DNA of 64,000 bases from Comamonas flocculans. Its GTDB lineage: Bacteria > Pseudomonadota > Gammaproteobacteria > Burkholderiales > Burkholderiaceae_C. The stretch is from positions 124,001-188,000 of the forward strand of contig NZ_CP042344.1 of the NCBI RefSeq assembly GCF_007954405.1, in the 5' to 3' direction. Shown here piece after piece: positions 1-15,426 of the stretch. A program made the translations under genes and the position numbers. Position 1 is the stretch's first letter. Every line of letters starts with the position of its first letter. The notes beneath the pieces were generated by a model. The model was not told the DNA's origin. It saw only the letters and a program-made list of their open reading frames with translations, and ran no database searches.

Positions 1-1
1 G

Positions 2-1744
<1,743 letters not shown>

Positions 1745-1750
1745 GCGCGC

Positions 1751-4799
<3,049 letters not shown>

Positions 4800-4810
<11 letters not shown>

Positions 4811-5579
4811 GGGCAAGCTGCGGTGCTTCAGCCACCTCTGCAAGCGGCTGGAATTCGGCCCCGGTGCAAGGCGCAAAACCGTGTGGCCAGGGCGCCCGCA
4901 GCACACACAGCACCCGCATTTGCAAGGGCGCGCCATGGTTCACGCGGGCCACGCGCAAGTCGATGGACTGCATGCCGCTTCGCGCCACCAGGGCGCGCAC
5001 GTCGCGCGCCAGATAGCGCGGCACGTAACCCAGGCGCAACCGCTCTGCGCCATCGTCCAGAACAGCCACGGCGCGCGGGTCATGCGCGTTGTCGTCTTCC
5101 AGCTCCAGACGCAAAACGTCTTGCGCACGCAGCGTCGCCAGCCACTCATGCGCCGACGCGCCGGCATGGCGCAAGCCGTGCAAAAAGAAGTGGTCGCTGT
5201 AGCGGCCTTGGGCATCGGCCACGGGCTGGGGAAACACTTCGAGCGCATCGGTCTGGCGGATGCCTTCGGTCACACCCAGCACGGCAAGCGGCGTCGGCGC
5301 ATTCTTCGGGTCAAAGCCGCTCCACGTCAGCCAGGCCTCGTACTCCGGGCGAGAGCGCGAGAGCAGGCGATTGGCCAGCAACGGAAACAAGGTGCGCGAG
5401 CGATACACCGTGCCCAGATCGTCCATGCCCGGGAAGGGGTGAAACCCCGGCAGCGTCAGCGCACCGTGCGTGTAGGCAAAGCGATATTCGCCGTCAACGT
5501 GTTCCAGCTTGGCCACGGGCGACCACTCGCCCCTTTCGGCCGAGCCGCCGCGCCATGCGATGAATACGGTCGTGTTCAT
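4800..5579 (-). CDS. HIRAN-domain protein within the restriction operon
   Basis: A 259-residue protein with two parts. Residues 1-125 form a conserved region I know only from proteins that accompany HIRAN domains (GEYRFAYTHGAL, LFPLLANRLLSRSRPEYE). Residues about 130-230 are a HIRAN domain (FFLHGLRH, LELEDDNAHDPRAVAV, LGYVPRYLARDV). HIRAN domains in HLTF-type helicases and related proteins bind 3' ends of single-stranded DNA; a role in sensing stalled or broken DNA is inferred. It overlaps the HipA-like kinase by 4 bases (ATGA) and hsdR by 11, so the three are made together. HIRAN and HipA-like modules are known to be associated, but their placement between hsdS and hsdR is unusual. Confidence 0.85.
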
Positions 5580-6490
5580 GGTTCCTCCGGTTGCAGTATC
5601 CGCCTTCGGTTCTGGGCCAGCAACTCCGCGGTGAACTGGCGGCAGATCGCCGACATCCGCTCTGGCTGAATCTGCTCCAGGATGTCCGCCACCGCTTCAC
5701 TCTCGACACCATCGAGCCTCTCCTGCCATGCCCGGGCGGCCTTCGGAACGCGCTGGGCCCAGGCGCGCCAAGCCTCCAGCGTGGACAAGGGCGACGGAGC
5801 GACGGCATCGGCGTACAGCGCCGACCTCGCACGGCGGACAAAGTGCGCCACTTGCCGATGGTGGTCGCGGGACGCCAGCCGCTCGGCGCGCTCGGCATCC
5901 GAGAGATTGCGCGCCAGCGCCGCGCCATGGTCGAAGCTGGGCGCGAGCAGCAGATGTTGCCCGTCCCACACGGCACCCCAGTTCTCGTGATGGCGGTCCT
6001 GATTGGCCACCCAGGCGTCAAGCAGCAGGTAGCCGGCAAAGACGCCCGCCGCATCGTCGATGCCGTCGGGCAGGTTCACGCACCAGCCCGCAGTCGGCAT
6101 GCGCAGCCTGCGCACCACGTCGAACACCGCATCGATGGTGTGCGCGCGGCTGCGGTAGTGCGGCCCTTGCGCGCCCGGGTAATCGGGGTCGAGCGCCAGC
6201 AGCAACTGGTTGCCATGCGCCAGCGCCAGCGGTGGTGGCACGAGCGACGCGCAGACCACGCCCGGCCTATCCTGATCGACGTCGTGCGCCATCTCGTAAT
6301 GCACGTGCGGCAGGCCCAGCAGCGCGGCCAGCTCGCAGGCGATCTTTTCCGCCCAATCTTCGCCCGTGCCGCGCTCTTCGGCCTTGAACAGCATTCGGGT
6401 GTCGCCCTCCAGGTACCAGAACTTGGCTTTGGTGCCCAGGTCTTCCAGCGCTTGGGCGCGCGAGGACTGGATGCGAACGACGGGATACAC
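5576..6490 (-). CDS. HipA-like protein kinase within the restriction operon
   Basis: A 304-residue single-domain kinase of the HipA/phosphatidylinositol-kinase-like fold. Visible kinase elements: candidate ATP-binding lysine K36 in MLFKAE, a helix-C glutamate near 48-53, the catalytic loop ANQDRHHENW (D165, N170) and the metal-binding aspartate D187 in SFDHGAA. HipA kinases phosphorylate a translation factor to cause growth arrest; the substrate here is unknown. No HipB-like DNA-binding partner lies beside it, and it lacks the N-terminal subdomain of classical HipA. The GTG start at 6490 is chosen because it lies two bases after the hsdS stop; the frame is open further upstream, but only over hsdS. 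No clear ribosome-binding site is seen, so coupling is likely. It overlaps the HIRAN gene by ATGA. Confidence 0.82.
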   Translation of the reverse strand: MYPVVRIQSSRAQALEDLGTKAKFWYLEGDTRMLFKAEERGTGEDWAEKIACELAALLGLPHVHYEMAHDVDQDRPGVVCASLVPPPLALAHGNQLLLALDPDYPGAQGPHYRSRAHTIDAVFDVVRRLRMPTAGWCVNLPDGIDDAAGVFAGYLLLDAWVANQDRHHENWGAVWDGQHLLLAPSFDHGAALARNLSDAERAERLASRDHHRQVAHFVRRARSALYADAVAPSPLSTLEAWRAWAQRVPKAARAWQERLDGVESEAVADILEQIQPERMSAICRQFTAELLAQNRRRILQPEEP

Positions 6491-6492
6491 GG

Positions 6493-7821
6493 CTACGGCA
6501 CCGTGGCGGCTTTGCGCTCGGCGTCGCGGACACGGATTTGGCCGCTCAGCAGTTTGGGGAGCAGATAGTCGCGCATTTGGGCGAGCTTGCGGGATTCCAG
6601 CATGGTCTGCGCGTACAAGTCGTAGACAGGGCCAATGATGGCGTCGGCCGCCTGCAACACCTTGGGCATCGCGGTGACCACTTGCGCTTCCATGAGGTGA
6701 CCGCGCTTGATGTGTCCCATCGTGGTGGCCTTGCCTGCCGCGATGGTGCGGAACCACGGCAAATGTTGTTGAACCCAAAGCAGGCAAAGCCAACTCGGGT
6801 GTTCGTCGGAGGCCACCTTGAACAGGTGTTGATTCAACGCGCCCTTACCGCCAAACCAGAATGCCGCTTCCAGCGTGCCTGACCACGAAAACAACAGGTC
6901 ACCGTCGCCAATCACGTACTGCTCGGGCACGTCACCATTGGCCAAATCGGCGCCATCGGTGGAACCCTTGCGAAGCTGCGCAATCTTGATGACGGGCAGG
7001 TCGTCGTCATCGCCGCGCGGCGGGTACTTTTGCAGTGCCAAGCCGTTGAGAAAGGTCGCAGCGTTCGCAAGCGCTTTTACCTCCCACCCTTCCGGTACAG
7101 GGCCGATGTCGGAATCGACGAAGCAGGTGGGCAGCGCGTCGAAGACGGGCTGCGGCATGGAGGGAAAGCGGGTGGCGCCTGCGGCCTTGGCCTTGACCGG
7201 CTCGAAGTCCACGAACCAGGCGCGGAAGATGGCCTGCGCCAGCTTTTCCAGCGCCAGCGCCGTGCGCCGGTTCTGCTCGATCTTGTCGTCCAGCGCGCCG
7301 AGGACGCTGGCGATGGCGCGTTGCTCGGCGATCGGCGGAAGCGAGATTTCCATGTTTCGCTGATCCGACAAACTCACATAGTCCGCCATATCGGTCTGGC
7401 CTTTCAGGCCAGCAACTTGGTACCCGAACTCGCTCCCGTGCATCCAAAAATAGAGCCACCGGGAATCGATAGCCTCCTGATTAAGACTTCGCCAGTAGCA
7501 GAGTTGTGGCGAGTAGACGAACCGCGGCGTAGTCAAGCGGACGAGTGCAAGGCGACCAACAGTACCTTTAGAAGTGAACACTACGTCACCCGGCTGGCTA
7601 ACCTTGTCTCCAACTTTTGCGATTTCCTTCACAGGAAACCGATCGGCATCCACAAAGTGGAAACCGCTATTGATGTTTCCAGCGCGTGCAAATGGAAGGC
7701 CTTCGCCGGACAGTTCGGAGTTCTTCGCACGGTAGCCATCGCCAATAGCCAATTTTCCGTCCGCGATCAGATTACGTGTAGTGCAGGGAACCCAGTTTTC
7801 GCTTGCGTGCACACCGATCAC
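6493..7821 (-). CDS. hsdS: Type I restriction-modification specificity subunit S (HsdS)
   Basis: DNA-recognition subunit that sets the sequence bound by the HsdM methylase and HsdR nuclease. 442 residues with the usual duplicated layout: target-recognition domain 1 (about 1-160), a first conserved helical spacer ([23 protein letters not shown]), target-recognition domain 2 (about 235-385), and a second spacer ending [15 protein letters not shown]. The recognition sequence cannot be read from the protein. The start overlaps the hsdM stop by 4 bases (ATGA). Codon use of the first recognition domain is more AT-rich than the rest, as is common for exchanged specificity domains. Confidence 0.95.
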   Translation of the reverse strand: MIGVHASENWVPCTTRNLIADGKLAIGDGYRAKNSELSGEGLPFARAGNINSGFHFVDADRFPVKEIAKVGDKVSQPGDVVFTSKGTVGRLALVRLTTPRFVYSPQLCYWRSLNQEAIDSRWLYFWMHGSEFGYQVAGLKGQTDMADYVSLSDQRNMEISLPPIAEQRAIASVLGALDDKIEQNRRTALALEKLAQAIFRAWFVDFEPVKAKAAGATRFPSMPQPVFDALPTCFVDSDIGPVPEGWEVKALANAATFLNGLALQKYPPRGDDDDLPVIKIAQLRKGSTDGADLANGDVPEQYVIGDGDLLFSWSGTLEAAFWFGGKGALNQHLFKVASDEHPSWLCLLWVQQHLPWFRTIAAGKATTMGHIKRGHLMEAQVVTAMPKVLQAADAIIGPVYDLYAQTMLESRKLAQMRDYLLPKLLSGQIRVRDAERKAATVP

Positions 7822-9509
7822 GTAGCAACTCCGTCGCTGCTAAGCATGGCCAGTTGCTGGCGTATTTCGCCGGTCAACCGTTGGTCTTCAACAAAGCACC
7901 GCTCCAACTCCGCCAATAGCCGCGGATATTTCTCCTCGAACGGCTCCCCGTCGTCTTCCTGCGCCTCCGCGCCGACGTAGCGCCCCGGCGTCAGGACGAA
8001 GCCCTGTTTGGCGATACCTTCGATGGTGGTGGCCTTGCAGAAGCCCGGCTCGTCTTCGTAGTACCAGCCGCCGTGCTCGCTCTCATTCCACCAGTCGGGC
8101 GCGGGCTCGCCGCGCCACTGGCGGTAGGCGTAGACGATGCGGCCAATGTCGGTGTCCATGTTCGGATCGCCCAGGCCATCGGGCAGCCGGGTTTGGCCAT
8201 CGTCGCCGCCGGTGAGCACGCGCAGCGTCCGGGTCTGCAGGGTGCCGAGCTTGCGCGCGTCCAGAAATAAGGTTTCGCCCTGGCGGTTGCGGCCGCCGTG
8301 CTTCAAGTTGCGGCCGGTCTTGTCGCGGGTGAGAAACCACAGGCAGGCGGGGATGCCGGTGGTCAGGAAAAGCTGCGCCGGCAGGGCCACGATGCAATCG
8401 ACCAGATCGGCTTCGACGATCTTGCGGCGTATCTCGCCTTCGCCGCCGCTGCCCGACGACAGCGAGCCGTTGGCCATAACGAAGCCGGCCACGCCGCCGC
8501 CGTGGCCGTTGGGCGGGGCCAAGTGGTGGATGAAGTGCTGAATCCAGGCGTAGTTGGCGTTGCCAGCGGGCGGGGTGCCAAACTTCCAACGCACGTCGTT
8601 TTCCAACAATTTGGCCGACCAGTCGGAAATGTTGAACGGCGGATTGGCCAGGATGTAATCGGCCTTCAGATCAGGGTGCAGGTCGCGCAGGAAGGAATCG
8701 GCCGGCTGCGCGCCAAGGTTGGCCTCGATACCTTGGATGGCCAGGTTCATGTGCGCCAGGCGCCAGGTGGTGGGGTTGGACTCTTGCCCGAAGACGTGAA
8801 TATCGGTGGCTTGTCCGCCGTGTGCTTCGACGAAACGCTCGGACTGCACGAACATGCCCGCCGAGCCGCAGCATGGGTCATACACGCGCCCGTTGTAGGG
8901 TTCGAGCATTTCCACCAACAGGCGCACGATGCAGCGCGGGGTGAAAAATTCGCCGCCGAGCTTGCCTTCGGCCTGGGCAAATTTGCCGAGGAAGTATTCA
9001 TACACACGGCCCAGGGTGTCGCGCGCGCGGCTGGCGCTGCCCTTGAAGCCGATGCCAGCGATCAGGTCGATCAGCCCCTTCATCTTCTCGGGCGCAATGC
9101 CGCGGCGGGCGTAGTCGCGCGGCAGCTTGCCCTTGAGCTTGGGGTTGTCGCGCTCCACCGCCAGGATGGCGTCGTCGATCAGCGTGGCGATGTCGGCGCG
9201 CGTGGCCTGGTTTTGCAGGTTTTGCCAGCGCGCCTCGGGCGGCACCCAGAAGACACGCTCGGCGGTGTATTCGTCGCGGCTTTCCAGCAGGGCTTCGAGC
9301 TGCGCGCCTTTGATGCCATCGGCTTCGAGTTCCGCCTTCAATTCATCGCGGCGCGCAGCGAACGAGTCGGAGATGTATTTCAGGAACAAGAGGCCGAGCA
9401 CGACGTGCTTGTATTCGGCGGCGTCGATCTGGCCGCGCAGGGTGTCGGCGGCTTTCCACAGGGTGTCGGCGTAGGCCAGGTCGGAATCGTGGGGCTGGGT
9501 GGGGTTCAT
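7818..9509 (-). CDS. hsdM: Type I restriction-modification DNA methyltransferase subunit M (HsdM)
   Basis: N6-adenine methyltransferase that protects host DNA and forms the core of the restriction complex. 563 residues: an N-terminal helical HsdM_N domain ([21 protein letters not shown], then LFLKYISD), the AdoMet-binding motif I at 210-220 ([11 protein letters not shown]), the catalytic motif IV NPPF at 289-292, and a C-terminal region that contacts HsdS. It is the first gene of the five-gene operon hsdM-hsdS-kinase-HIRAN-hsdR; the promoter should lie in the 67 bases between it and the EamA gene, which is on the same strand upstream. Confidence 0.96.
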   Translation of the reverse strand: MNPTQPHDSDLAYADTLWKAADTLRGQIDAAEYKHVVLGLLFLKYISDSFAARRDELKAELEADGIKGAQLEALLESRDEYTAERVFWVPPEARWQNLQNQATRADIATLIDDAILAVERDNPKLKGKLPRDYARRGIAPEKMKGLIDLIAGIGFKGSASRARDTLGRVYEYFLGKFAQAEGKLGGEFFTPRCIVRLLVEMLEPYNGRVYDPCCGSAGMFVQSERFVEAHGGQATDIHVFGQESNPTTWRLAHMNLAIQGIEANLGAQPADSFLRDLHPDLKADYILANPPFNISDWSAKLLENDVRWKFGTPPAGNANYAWIQHFIHHLAPPNGHGGGVAGFVMANGSLSSGSGGEGEIRRKIVEADLVDCIVALPAQLFLTTGIPACLWFLTRDKTGRNLKHGGRNRQGETLFLDARKLGTLQTRTLRVLTGGDDGQTRLPDGLGDPNMDTDIGRIVYAYRQWRGEPAPDWWNESEHGGWYYEDEPGFCKATTIEGIAKQGFVLTPGRYVGAEAQEDDGEPFEEKYPRLLAELERCFVEDQRLTGEIRQQLAMLSSDGVAT

Positions 9510-9576
9510 CGTGCTTGCTGGTCTGGACCGCCGCGCAGGTTACCAAAGTCGCTTCGACCATCCCGAAGGGGGTCTG

Positions 9577-10467
9577 CTACCGCCGGTTGACCAGCCAGAT
9601 CCCCGGCAGGATCAACAGCAGCCCCACCACGTGATAGAGGTGGACGGGCTCGCCCAGGATGGCCCAGGCCATCACCGCCGCGTAGGGCGGGTTCAGGTAG
9701 AGCACGGCGCCGGCGCGGGCCGCGCCCAGCTCGCGCACCATGAAGGCGTAGCACAGGTAGGCGCCAAAGCCCGGCAGCGCGGCGGCGGCCAGCACCAGGC
9801 CCAGGCCCTGCCAGGAGAGCGTCGGCAGCGCTGCGGTGGCGGCCTCCCAGGCCACCATGGGCAGCATGACCAGCACGCCCCAGGCGCTCATCACCGCCAG
9901 GCGCCCCATGTCCGACAGCGGCGAGCGCCAGCGCTTGAGCAAGATGGTGAAGAAGGCCCAGGCCAGCATCGCGCCCACCATCCACAGGTCGCCCGCCGCC
10001 CATTGCAGCTGCGTCAGCGCGCCCCAGCGCCCGCGCAGCACCACGTGCACCACGCCCGCCAGCGCCAGCGCCACGCCGCAGGCCTGCAGGGCGGTGAAGG
10101 ATTCCTTGAGCCACAGGCGCGAGATCAGCGCGATCATCACCGGCGAGATCGCATAGATCAGCGCCATGTTGGTGGCGTTGGTGCTCTGCCCGGCCAGATA
10201 CACCCAGGCGCCGCAGATCCACATGCCCAGCGCGCCCAGCACCAGCATGTGGCGCCAGTCGGCCAGCACCGCGCGCCGGTGCTGCCACAGCTCGCGCCAG
10301 GCCACGGCGCCAAAGGCCAGGCCCGCCAGCAGCCAGCGTTCCGCGGCCAGCGTGTTGGGCGCTATCACCCCGGGGGCACTGCGGGCAATCAGGAAGTTGA
10401 AGCCCCACAGCAGGGGCACGACGAAGATCAGCGCGACGGCCAGCTGTGCACGCCGGGATGGGCTCAT
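9577..10467 (-). CDS. EamA/DMT-family transporter
   Basis: Inner-membrane protein of 296 residues with about ten hydrophobic segments in two repeated halves, the layout of the drug/metabolite transporter superfamily (EamA domain twice). Such carriers usually export amino acids or other small metabolites, but the substrate cannot be predicted. The N terminus is short and basic, followed at once by the first membrane segment containing PLLWGFNFLIAR, a typical EamA start. It lies upstream of the restriction operon on the same strand, with a 67-base gap. Confidence 0.88.
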   Translation of the reverse strand: MSPSRRAQLAVALIFVVPLLWGFNFLIARSAPGVIAPNTLAAERWLLAGLAFGAVAWRELWQHRRAVLADWRHMLVLGALGMWICGAWVYLAGQSTNATNMALIYAISPVMIALISRLWLKESFTALQACGVALALAGVVHVVLRGRWGALTQLQWAAGDLWMVGAMLAWAFFTILLKRWRSPLSDMGRLAVMSAWGVLVMLPMVAWEAATAALPTLSWQGLGLVLAAAALPGFGAYLCYAFMVRELGAARAGAVLYLNPPYAAVMAWAILGEPVHLYHVVGLLLILPGIWLVNRR

Positions 10468-10484
10468 GGGTTTGAATTAAAACG

Positions 10485-10530
10485 GGCTCAAACGCTTGCC
10501 TGGCAAGCGCTGGCAGCTATTAAAAAGAAG
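10485..10530. repeat. Dispersed short repeat, copy 1
   Basis: In the 204-base gap between the divergent EamA and moaA genes there is a hairpin-forming segment: CGCTTGCC followed by GGCAAGCG, then CTGGCAGCTATTAAAA. Read on the minus strand it gives AATAGCTGCCAGCGCTTGCC, which resembles segments at about 23533-23590 and 31796-31886. It looks like an intergenic repeat of the host family rather than a gene. The rest of the gap shows no other feature I can support beyond presumed promoters. Confidence 0.5.
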
Positions 10531-10671
10531 GCTGCCATGCGGAGCGGATGGCGCCATTAGAACACCGTTCAGGCGCCCGCCGCCCCGCCCGGGACAGGCC
10601 CGCATCAGGCTGGCGACGGGCGCAGCGCAGCGCGCACTGCAGCGGCGCGGCGCAGGCGGCACAATGTCCGC

Positions 10672-11820
<1,149 letters not shown>

Positions 11821-11837
11821 TACCCGCAGACACTCGC

Positions 11838-12206
11838 ATGAGCTACAACCCCACCCACCTTGCCCAGGCCCCCACGCGCGAAGCCGTGGACCAGCTGGCG
11901 GGCGCCGCGCTGCTGGAGTTCGGCACGCCCTGGTGCGGCCACTGCGCGCGCGCCCAGCCGCTGATCGAGGCGGCGCTCGGCGCCCATCCCGAGGTGCAGC
12001 ATCTGAAGGTGGAAGACGGCCCGGGGCGCAAGCTCGGACGCAGCTACGGCGTCAAGCTCTGGCCGACGCTGATCTTCCTGAAGGACGGCGCGGAAGTCGC
12101 GCGCCTGGTGCGCCCGCAGAGCCAGAGCGCGATCGGCGAGGCGCTTGCGGCGCTCGCGCCTCAGTCGTCCTCGGGCGCAAGCCCCGGGAACAAGACCTCG
12201 ATATAG
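11838..12206 (+). CDS. Thioredoxin-family protein
   Basis: A 122-residue thioredoxin-fold protein with the active site WCGHC (instead of WCGPC) and the cis-proline loop [11 protein letters not shown]. It has no signal peptide, so a cytoplasmic dithiol-disulfide role is expected. The ATG at 11838 follows moaA by 17 bases, suggesting one transcript. Its last 46 bases overlap the convergent peptide deformylase gene, and the tail after residue 110 is rich in serine and alanine with no visible motif, probably shaped by that overlap. Confidence 0.85.
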   Translation: MSYNPTHLAQAPTREAVDQLAGAALLEFGTPWCGHCARAQPLIEAALGAHPEVQHLKVEDGPGRKLGRSYGVKLWPTLIFLKDGAEVARLVRPQSQSAIGEALAALAPQSSSGASPGNKTSI

Positions 12207-12697
12207 CCCAGCTGCGTCAGGTCGCGCATGCGCATCGGGTAGAGCTTGCCGATCAGGTGGTCGCATTCGTGCTGCACCACGCGGGCGTGAAAGCCCTCGG
12301 CCTCGCGCTCGATGGGCTCGCCAAAAGGGTCGAAGCCGCTGTAGCGGATGCGCGTGAAGCGCGGCACCTTGCCGCGCAGGCCGGGCACGGACAGGCAGCC
12401 CTCCCAATCCAGCGTCTCCTCCTCGCCCAGCGGCGTGATCACCGGGTTCAGCAGCACCGTGCGCGCAAAGGGCGGCTGGTCCGGATAGCGCGGATTGGGC
12501 TGGCCGCTGCCGAAGACCACGAGTTGCAGATCGACCCCGATCTGCGGCGCCGCCAGCCCCGCGCCATTGGCCGCCTGCATGGTCTCGATCAGGTCGCGCA
12601 CCAGGGTGTGCAGCGCATCGGTGTCGAACTCGCGCACCGGCTGGGCCACGCGCAAGAGGCGCGGGTCGCCCATTTTCAGGATGGTGTGTATGGTCAT
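12161..12697 (-). CDS. def: Peptide deformylase
   Basis: Removes the N-formyl group from new proteins, using a metal ion. 178 residues with all three family motifs: [17 protein letters not shown] (cysteine ligand) and QHECDHLIG (two histidine ligands and the catalytic glutamate). The start [15 protein letters not shown] at 12697 fits the family; the open frame upstream is not conserved. Its 3' end overlaps the thioredoxin-like gene on the other strand by 46 bases. There is no fmt beside it, so this may be a second deformylase rather than the fmt-linked one. Confidence 0.94.
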   Translation of the reverse strand: MTIHTILKMGDPRLLRVAQPVREFDTDALHTLVRDLIETMQAANGAGLAAPQIGVDLQLVVFGSGQPNPRYPDQPPFARTVLLNPVITPLGEEETLDWEGCLSVPGLRGKVPRFTRIRYSGFDPFGEPIEREAEGFHARVVQHECDHLIGKLYPMRMRDLTQLGYIEVLFPGLAPEDD

Positions 12698-12738
12698 AGT
12701 GCAGCGCAGCATACATCGTGGGCACAATCGTGGGCGTG

Positions 12739-13158
12739 ATGGAAAGCCCGCCACAGCCGCCTGCGCTGCCCGACCTGCCGCCCCCTCCTCCCGCGCCGGT
12801 GCGCTGGCTGCTGCTGGCGCTGGCGCTGCTGAGCCTGGCCACCGGCATCGTCGGCATCTTCCTGCCGGGGCTGCCCACCACCGTCTTCATCCTGATCGCC
12901 GCCTGGGCCGCGGCGCGCAGCTCGCCGCGCCTGCATGCCTGGCTGTGGCGCCACCGCCTGTTTGGCCCCATGCTGCGCAACTGGGCCGACGGCGGGCGCG
13001 TGAGCCGGCGCGCCAAGTGGAGCGCCACCCTGGTCATGGGCAGCACTGCGCTGATCCTGGCCATGGTCAACGCGCCGAACTGGGCGCGCTGGTTCGCCTG
13101 GATCAACATGGCCTGCGTGCTGGTCTGGCTGTGGTATCGGCCTGAGCCCCAAGCATGA
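12739..13158 (+). CDS. YbaN family (DUF454) inner-membrane protein
   Basis: 139 residues with a proline-rich N terminus and three to four hydrophobic segments. The family signature is the first membrane segment with [27 protein letters not shown] split by a short loop, followed by [11 protein letters not shown]. Function of the DUF454/YbaN family is unknown. The ATG at 12739 is preferred over the GTG seven codons upstream. It is divergent from def with a 41-base gap. Confidence 0.85.
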   Translation: MESPPQPPALPDLPPPPPAPVRWLLLALALLSLATGIVGIFLPGLPTTVFILIAAWAAARSSPRLHAWLWRHRLFGPMLRNWADGGRVSRRAKWSATLVMGSTALILAMVNAPNWARWFAWINMACVLVWLWYRPEPQA

Positions 13159-13216
13159 ACTGCGCCACCCCGGGCACCGGAAACCCGCGGTTTTCACGCT
13201 AGAATCTCGCTCTTGT

Positions 13217-13292
13217 TCCTCGATAGCTCAGTCGGTAGAGCGACGGACTGTTAATCCGCAGGTCCCTGGTTCGAGCCCAGGTCGAGGAGCCA
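13217..13292 (+). tRNA. tRNA-Asn (anticodon GTT), copy 1
   Basis: A full 76-base cloverleaf: acceptor TCCTCGA pairing with TCGAGGA, D arm GCTC/GAGC, anticodon loop CTGTTAA (anticodon GTT), T arm with GTTCGAGCC, discriminator G and encoded CCA. Position 27-43 is an A-C mismatch in the anticodon stem. Identical to the copy 124 bases downstream. Confidence 0.98.
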
Positions 13293-13340
13293 CCGAATTT
13301 CCGCAGCCGCCCCCGCAGCGCGCCTGCCCGCAGCGCATAT

Positions 13341-13416
13341 TCCTCGATAGCTCAGTCGGTAGAGCGACGGACTGTTAATCCGCAGGTCCCTGGTTCGAGC
13401 CCAGGTCGAGGAGCCA
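13341..13416 (+). tRNA. tRNA-Asn (anticodon GTT), copy 2
   Basis: Identical in all 76 bases to the tRNA-Asn at 13217-13292, with encoded CCA. The 48-base spacer between them and the flanks are not duplicated, so only the gene itself is repeated. The two are probably co-transcribed. Confidence 0.98.
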
Positions 13417-13575
13417 CCACCCCGCCTTCCCCTGCAAAGCCGCCGCCCGGGCCCGGCCGGCTTGCAGGGTCCGGACAAAATAGAACGATCGTGCTTTTTT
13501 GTCCGTCGCGCACATACAATGCAAGGTTCAATACCATCGGGTATTGCCGCACCGCACCCTGAGGACAGACCCACC

Positions 13576-15270
13576 ATGACCAACGAAGAACTCCTGAGCA
13601 CCTACGGACCGCGCGAGTCGATGGAATACGACGTGGTGATCGTCGGCGCCGGCCCCGGGGGGCTGGCGACGGCCATCCGCCTCAAGCAGCAGGCGGCGGC
13701 GCACAGCAAGGAGGTGTCGGTGGTGGTGCTGGAAAAGGGCTCGGAGCCGGGCGCGCACATCCTCTCGGGCGCGATCGTCGATCCGCGCGCGCTCACCGAG
13801 CTGATTCCCGACTGGAAGGCCAAGGGCGCACCACTGAACCAGCCGGTGACCGAGGACGCCTACGTCTTCCTGGGCGGGCAAGGCGGCTCGTTTCGCATCC
13901 CCAACCTGTTCCTGCCGCCGTTTGCCAACAACCACGGCAACTACATCGTCAGCCTGGGCGACGTCACCCGCTGGCTCGCGGCGCAGGCCGAGGCGCTGGG
14001 CGTGGAGATCTTCCCGGGCTTTGCCGCGGCCGAGGTGCTGTACACCGAGGACGGCGCGGTCAGGGGCGTGGCCACGGGCAACATGGGCCTGGGCAAGGAC
14101 GGCAAGCCGACCGACCACTTCCAGCTCGGCATGGAGCTGCTGGGCAAGTACACCGTGTTTGCCGAGGGTGCGCGCGGGCACCTGGGCAAGCAGCTGATCG
14201 CGCGCTACAAGCTTGACGAAGGGCGCGACCCGCAGTCCTGGGGCCTGGGCGTCAAGGAGCTCTGGGAGATCGACCCCGAGCGCCACCAGCCCGGCCTGGT
14301 GGTGCACACCGCCGGCTGGCCCATGGACCCGAGCACCTACGGCGGCGGCTTCATCTACCACCTGGACGGCAACCGCGTGGCGCTGGGCTTCGTCACCGGG
14401 CTGAACTACAGCAACCCCTATCTGAGTCCGTTCGAGGAATTCCAGCGCTGGAAGACCCACCCCAACGTGCGCTGGTATCTGGAAAACGCCAAGGGCGAGG
14501 TGACGGGCAAGCGCCTGTCCTACGGCGCGCGCGCGATCAACGCCAGCGGCATCAATGCCCTGCCCAAATTCGTCTTCCCGGGCGGCGCGCTGATCGGCTG
14601 CAACGCCGGCTTCCTGAACGTCAGCCGCATCAAGGGCAGCCATTCGGCGATCAAGACCGGCATGCTCGCGGCCGACGCGGCCTTTGCCGCGGTCACCGCC
14701 GGACGCCAGCACGACGAACTGAAGAACTACACCCTGGGTTTCGAGAACAGCTGGCTCTACCCCGAGCTGCAAAAGGACCGCAACTTCAAGAACTGGTTCC
14801 GCTGGGGCCTGTCGGTGGGCACGCTGATGAACGGCTTCGAGCAGTACGTGCTGCGCGGGCACTTCCCCTGGACGCTGCACCGCAAGAAGCCGGACTACGC
14901 CTACCTCAAGCCGGCCAGCGAATGCACGCCCATCGACTACCCCAAGCCCGACGGCAAGCTGACCTTCGACCGCCTCTCCAGCGTCTTCGTGAGCAACACC
15001 AACCACGAGGAGAACCAGCCCTCGCACCTGACGCTCAGGGACGCCTCGGTGCCGGTGGACATCAACCTGGCCACCTACGCCGGGCCCGAGGCGCGCTACT
15101 GCCCCGCCGGGGTGTACGAGTTCGTCGACGACGGCAAGGGCGGCCAGCGCCTGCAGATCAATGCGCAGAACTGCGTGCACTGCAAGACCTGCGACATCAA
15201 GGACCCGACGCAGAACATCGTCTGGGTCGCGCCCGAAGGCGGCGGCGGACCCAACTATGCGTCGATGTAG
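13576..15270 (+). CDS. Electron transfer flavoprotein:ubiquinone oxidoreductase
   Basis: Membrane-associated enzyme that passes electrons from electron transfer flavoprotein, reduced by acyl-CoA dehydrogenases, to ubiquinone. 564 residues: an N-terminal FAD-binding Rossmann motif VVIVGAGPGGLATA, a central ubiquinone-binding region (GGGFIYHLDG), and a C-terminal [4Fe-4S] site with cysteines in ARYCPAGVYE and NCVHCKTCDIKDP. The start MTNEELLSTYG at 13576 follows GAGGACAG at 13561 and fits the family. It serves the several acyl-CoA dehydrogenases in this window. A terminator follows at 15306. Confidence 0.96.
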   Translation: MTNEELLSTYGPRESMEYDVVIVGAGPGGLATAIRLKQQAAAHSKEVSVVVLEKGSEPGAHILSGAIVDPRALTELIPDWKAKGAPLNQPVTEDAYVFLGGQGGSFRIPNLFLPPFANNHGNYIVSLGDVTRWLAAQAEALGVEIFPGFAAAEVLYTEDGAVRGVATGNMGLGKDGKPTDHFQLGMELLGKYTVFAEGARGHLGKQLIARYKLDEGRDPQSWGLGVKELWEIDPERHQPGLVVHTAGWPMDPSTYGGGFIYHLDGNRVALGFVTGLNYSNPYLSPFEEFQRWKTHPNVRWYLENAKGEVTGKRLSYGARAINASGINALPKFVFPGGALIGCNAGFLNVSRIKGSHSAIKTGMLAADAAFAAVTAGRQHDELKNYTLGFENSWLYPELQKDRNFKNWFRWGLSVGTLMNGFEQYVLRGHFPWTLHRKKPDYAYLKPASECTPIDYPKPDGKLTFDRLSSVFVSNTNHEENQPSHLTLRDASVPVDINLATYAGPEARYCPAGVYEFVDDGKGGQRLQINAQNCVHCKTCDIKDPTQNIVWVAPEGGGGPNYASM

Positions 15271-15305
15271 ATTTGACGAAAATCAAACAAGGGTATTCCC
15301 TTACA

Positions 15306-15327
15306 CGCCCCTGACAGGGGCGTTTTT
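15306..15327 (+). terminator. Rho-independent terminator after ETF-QO
   Basis: A 7-bp GC stem (CGCCCCT / AGGGGCG) with a 3-base loop, followed directly by five T, 35 bases after the ETF-QO stop codon. Confidence 0.9.
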
Positions 15328-15426
15328 CATGGTGTCACTGACGTACACTCGCGCCCACGGCGTCCCGGCGGGCACACCCTGCCGGGCCGCGTGACCACCA
15401 GCAAATTCCCCAACAAGGAGATCTTC

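Noticed and set aside
13528..15180. A 550-codon open frame opposite ETF-QO
   Set aside because: Shadow of the real gene; no domain seen.
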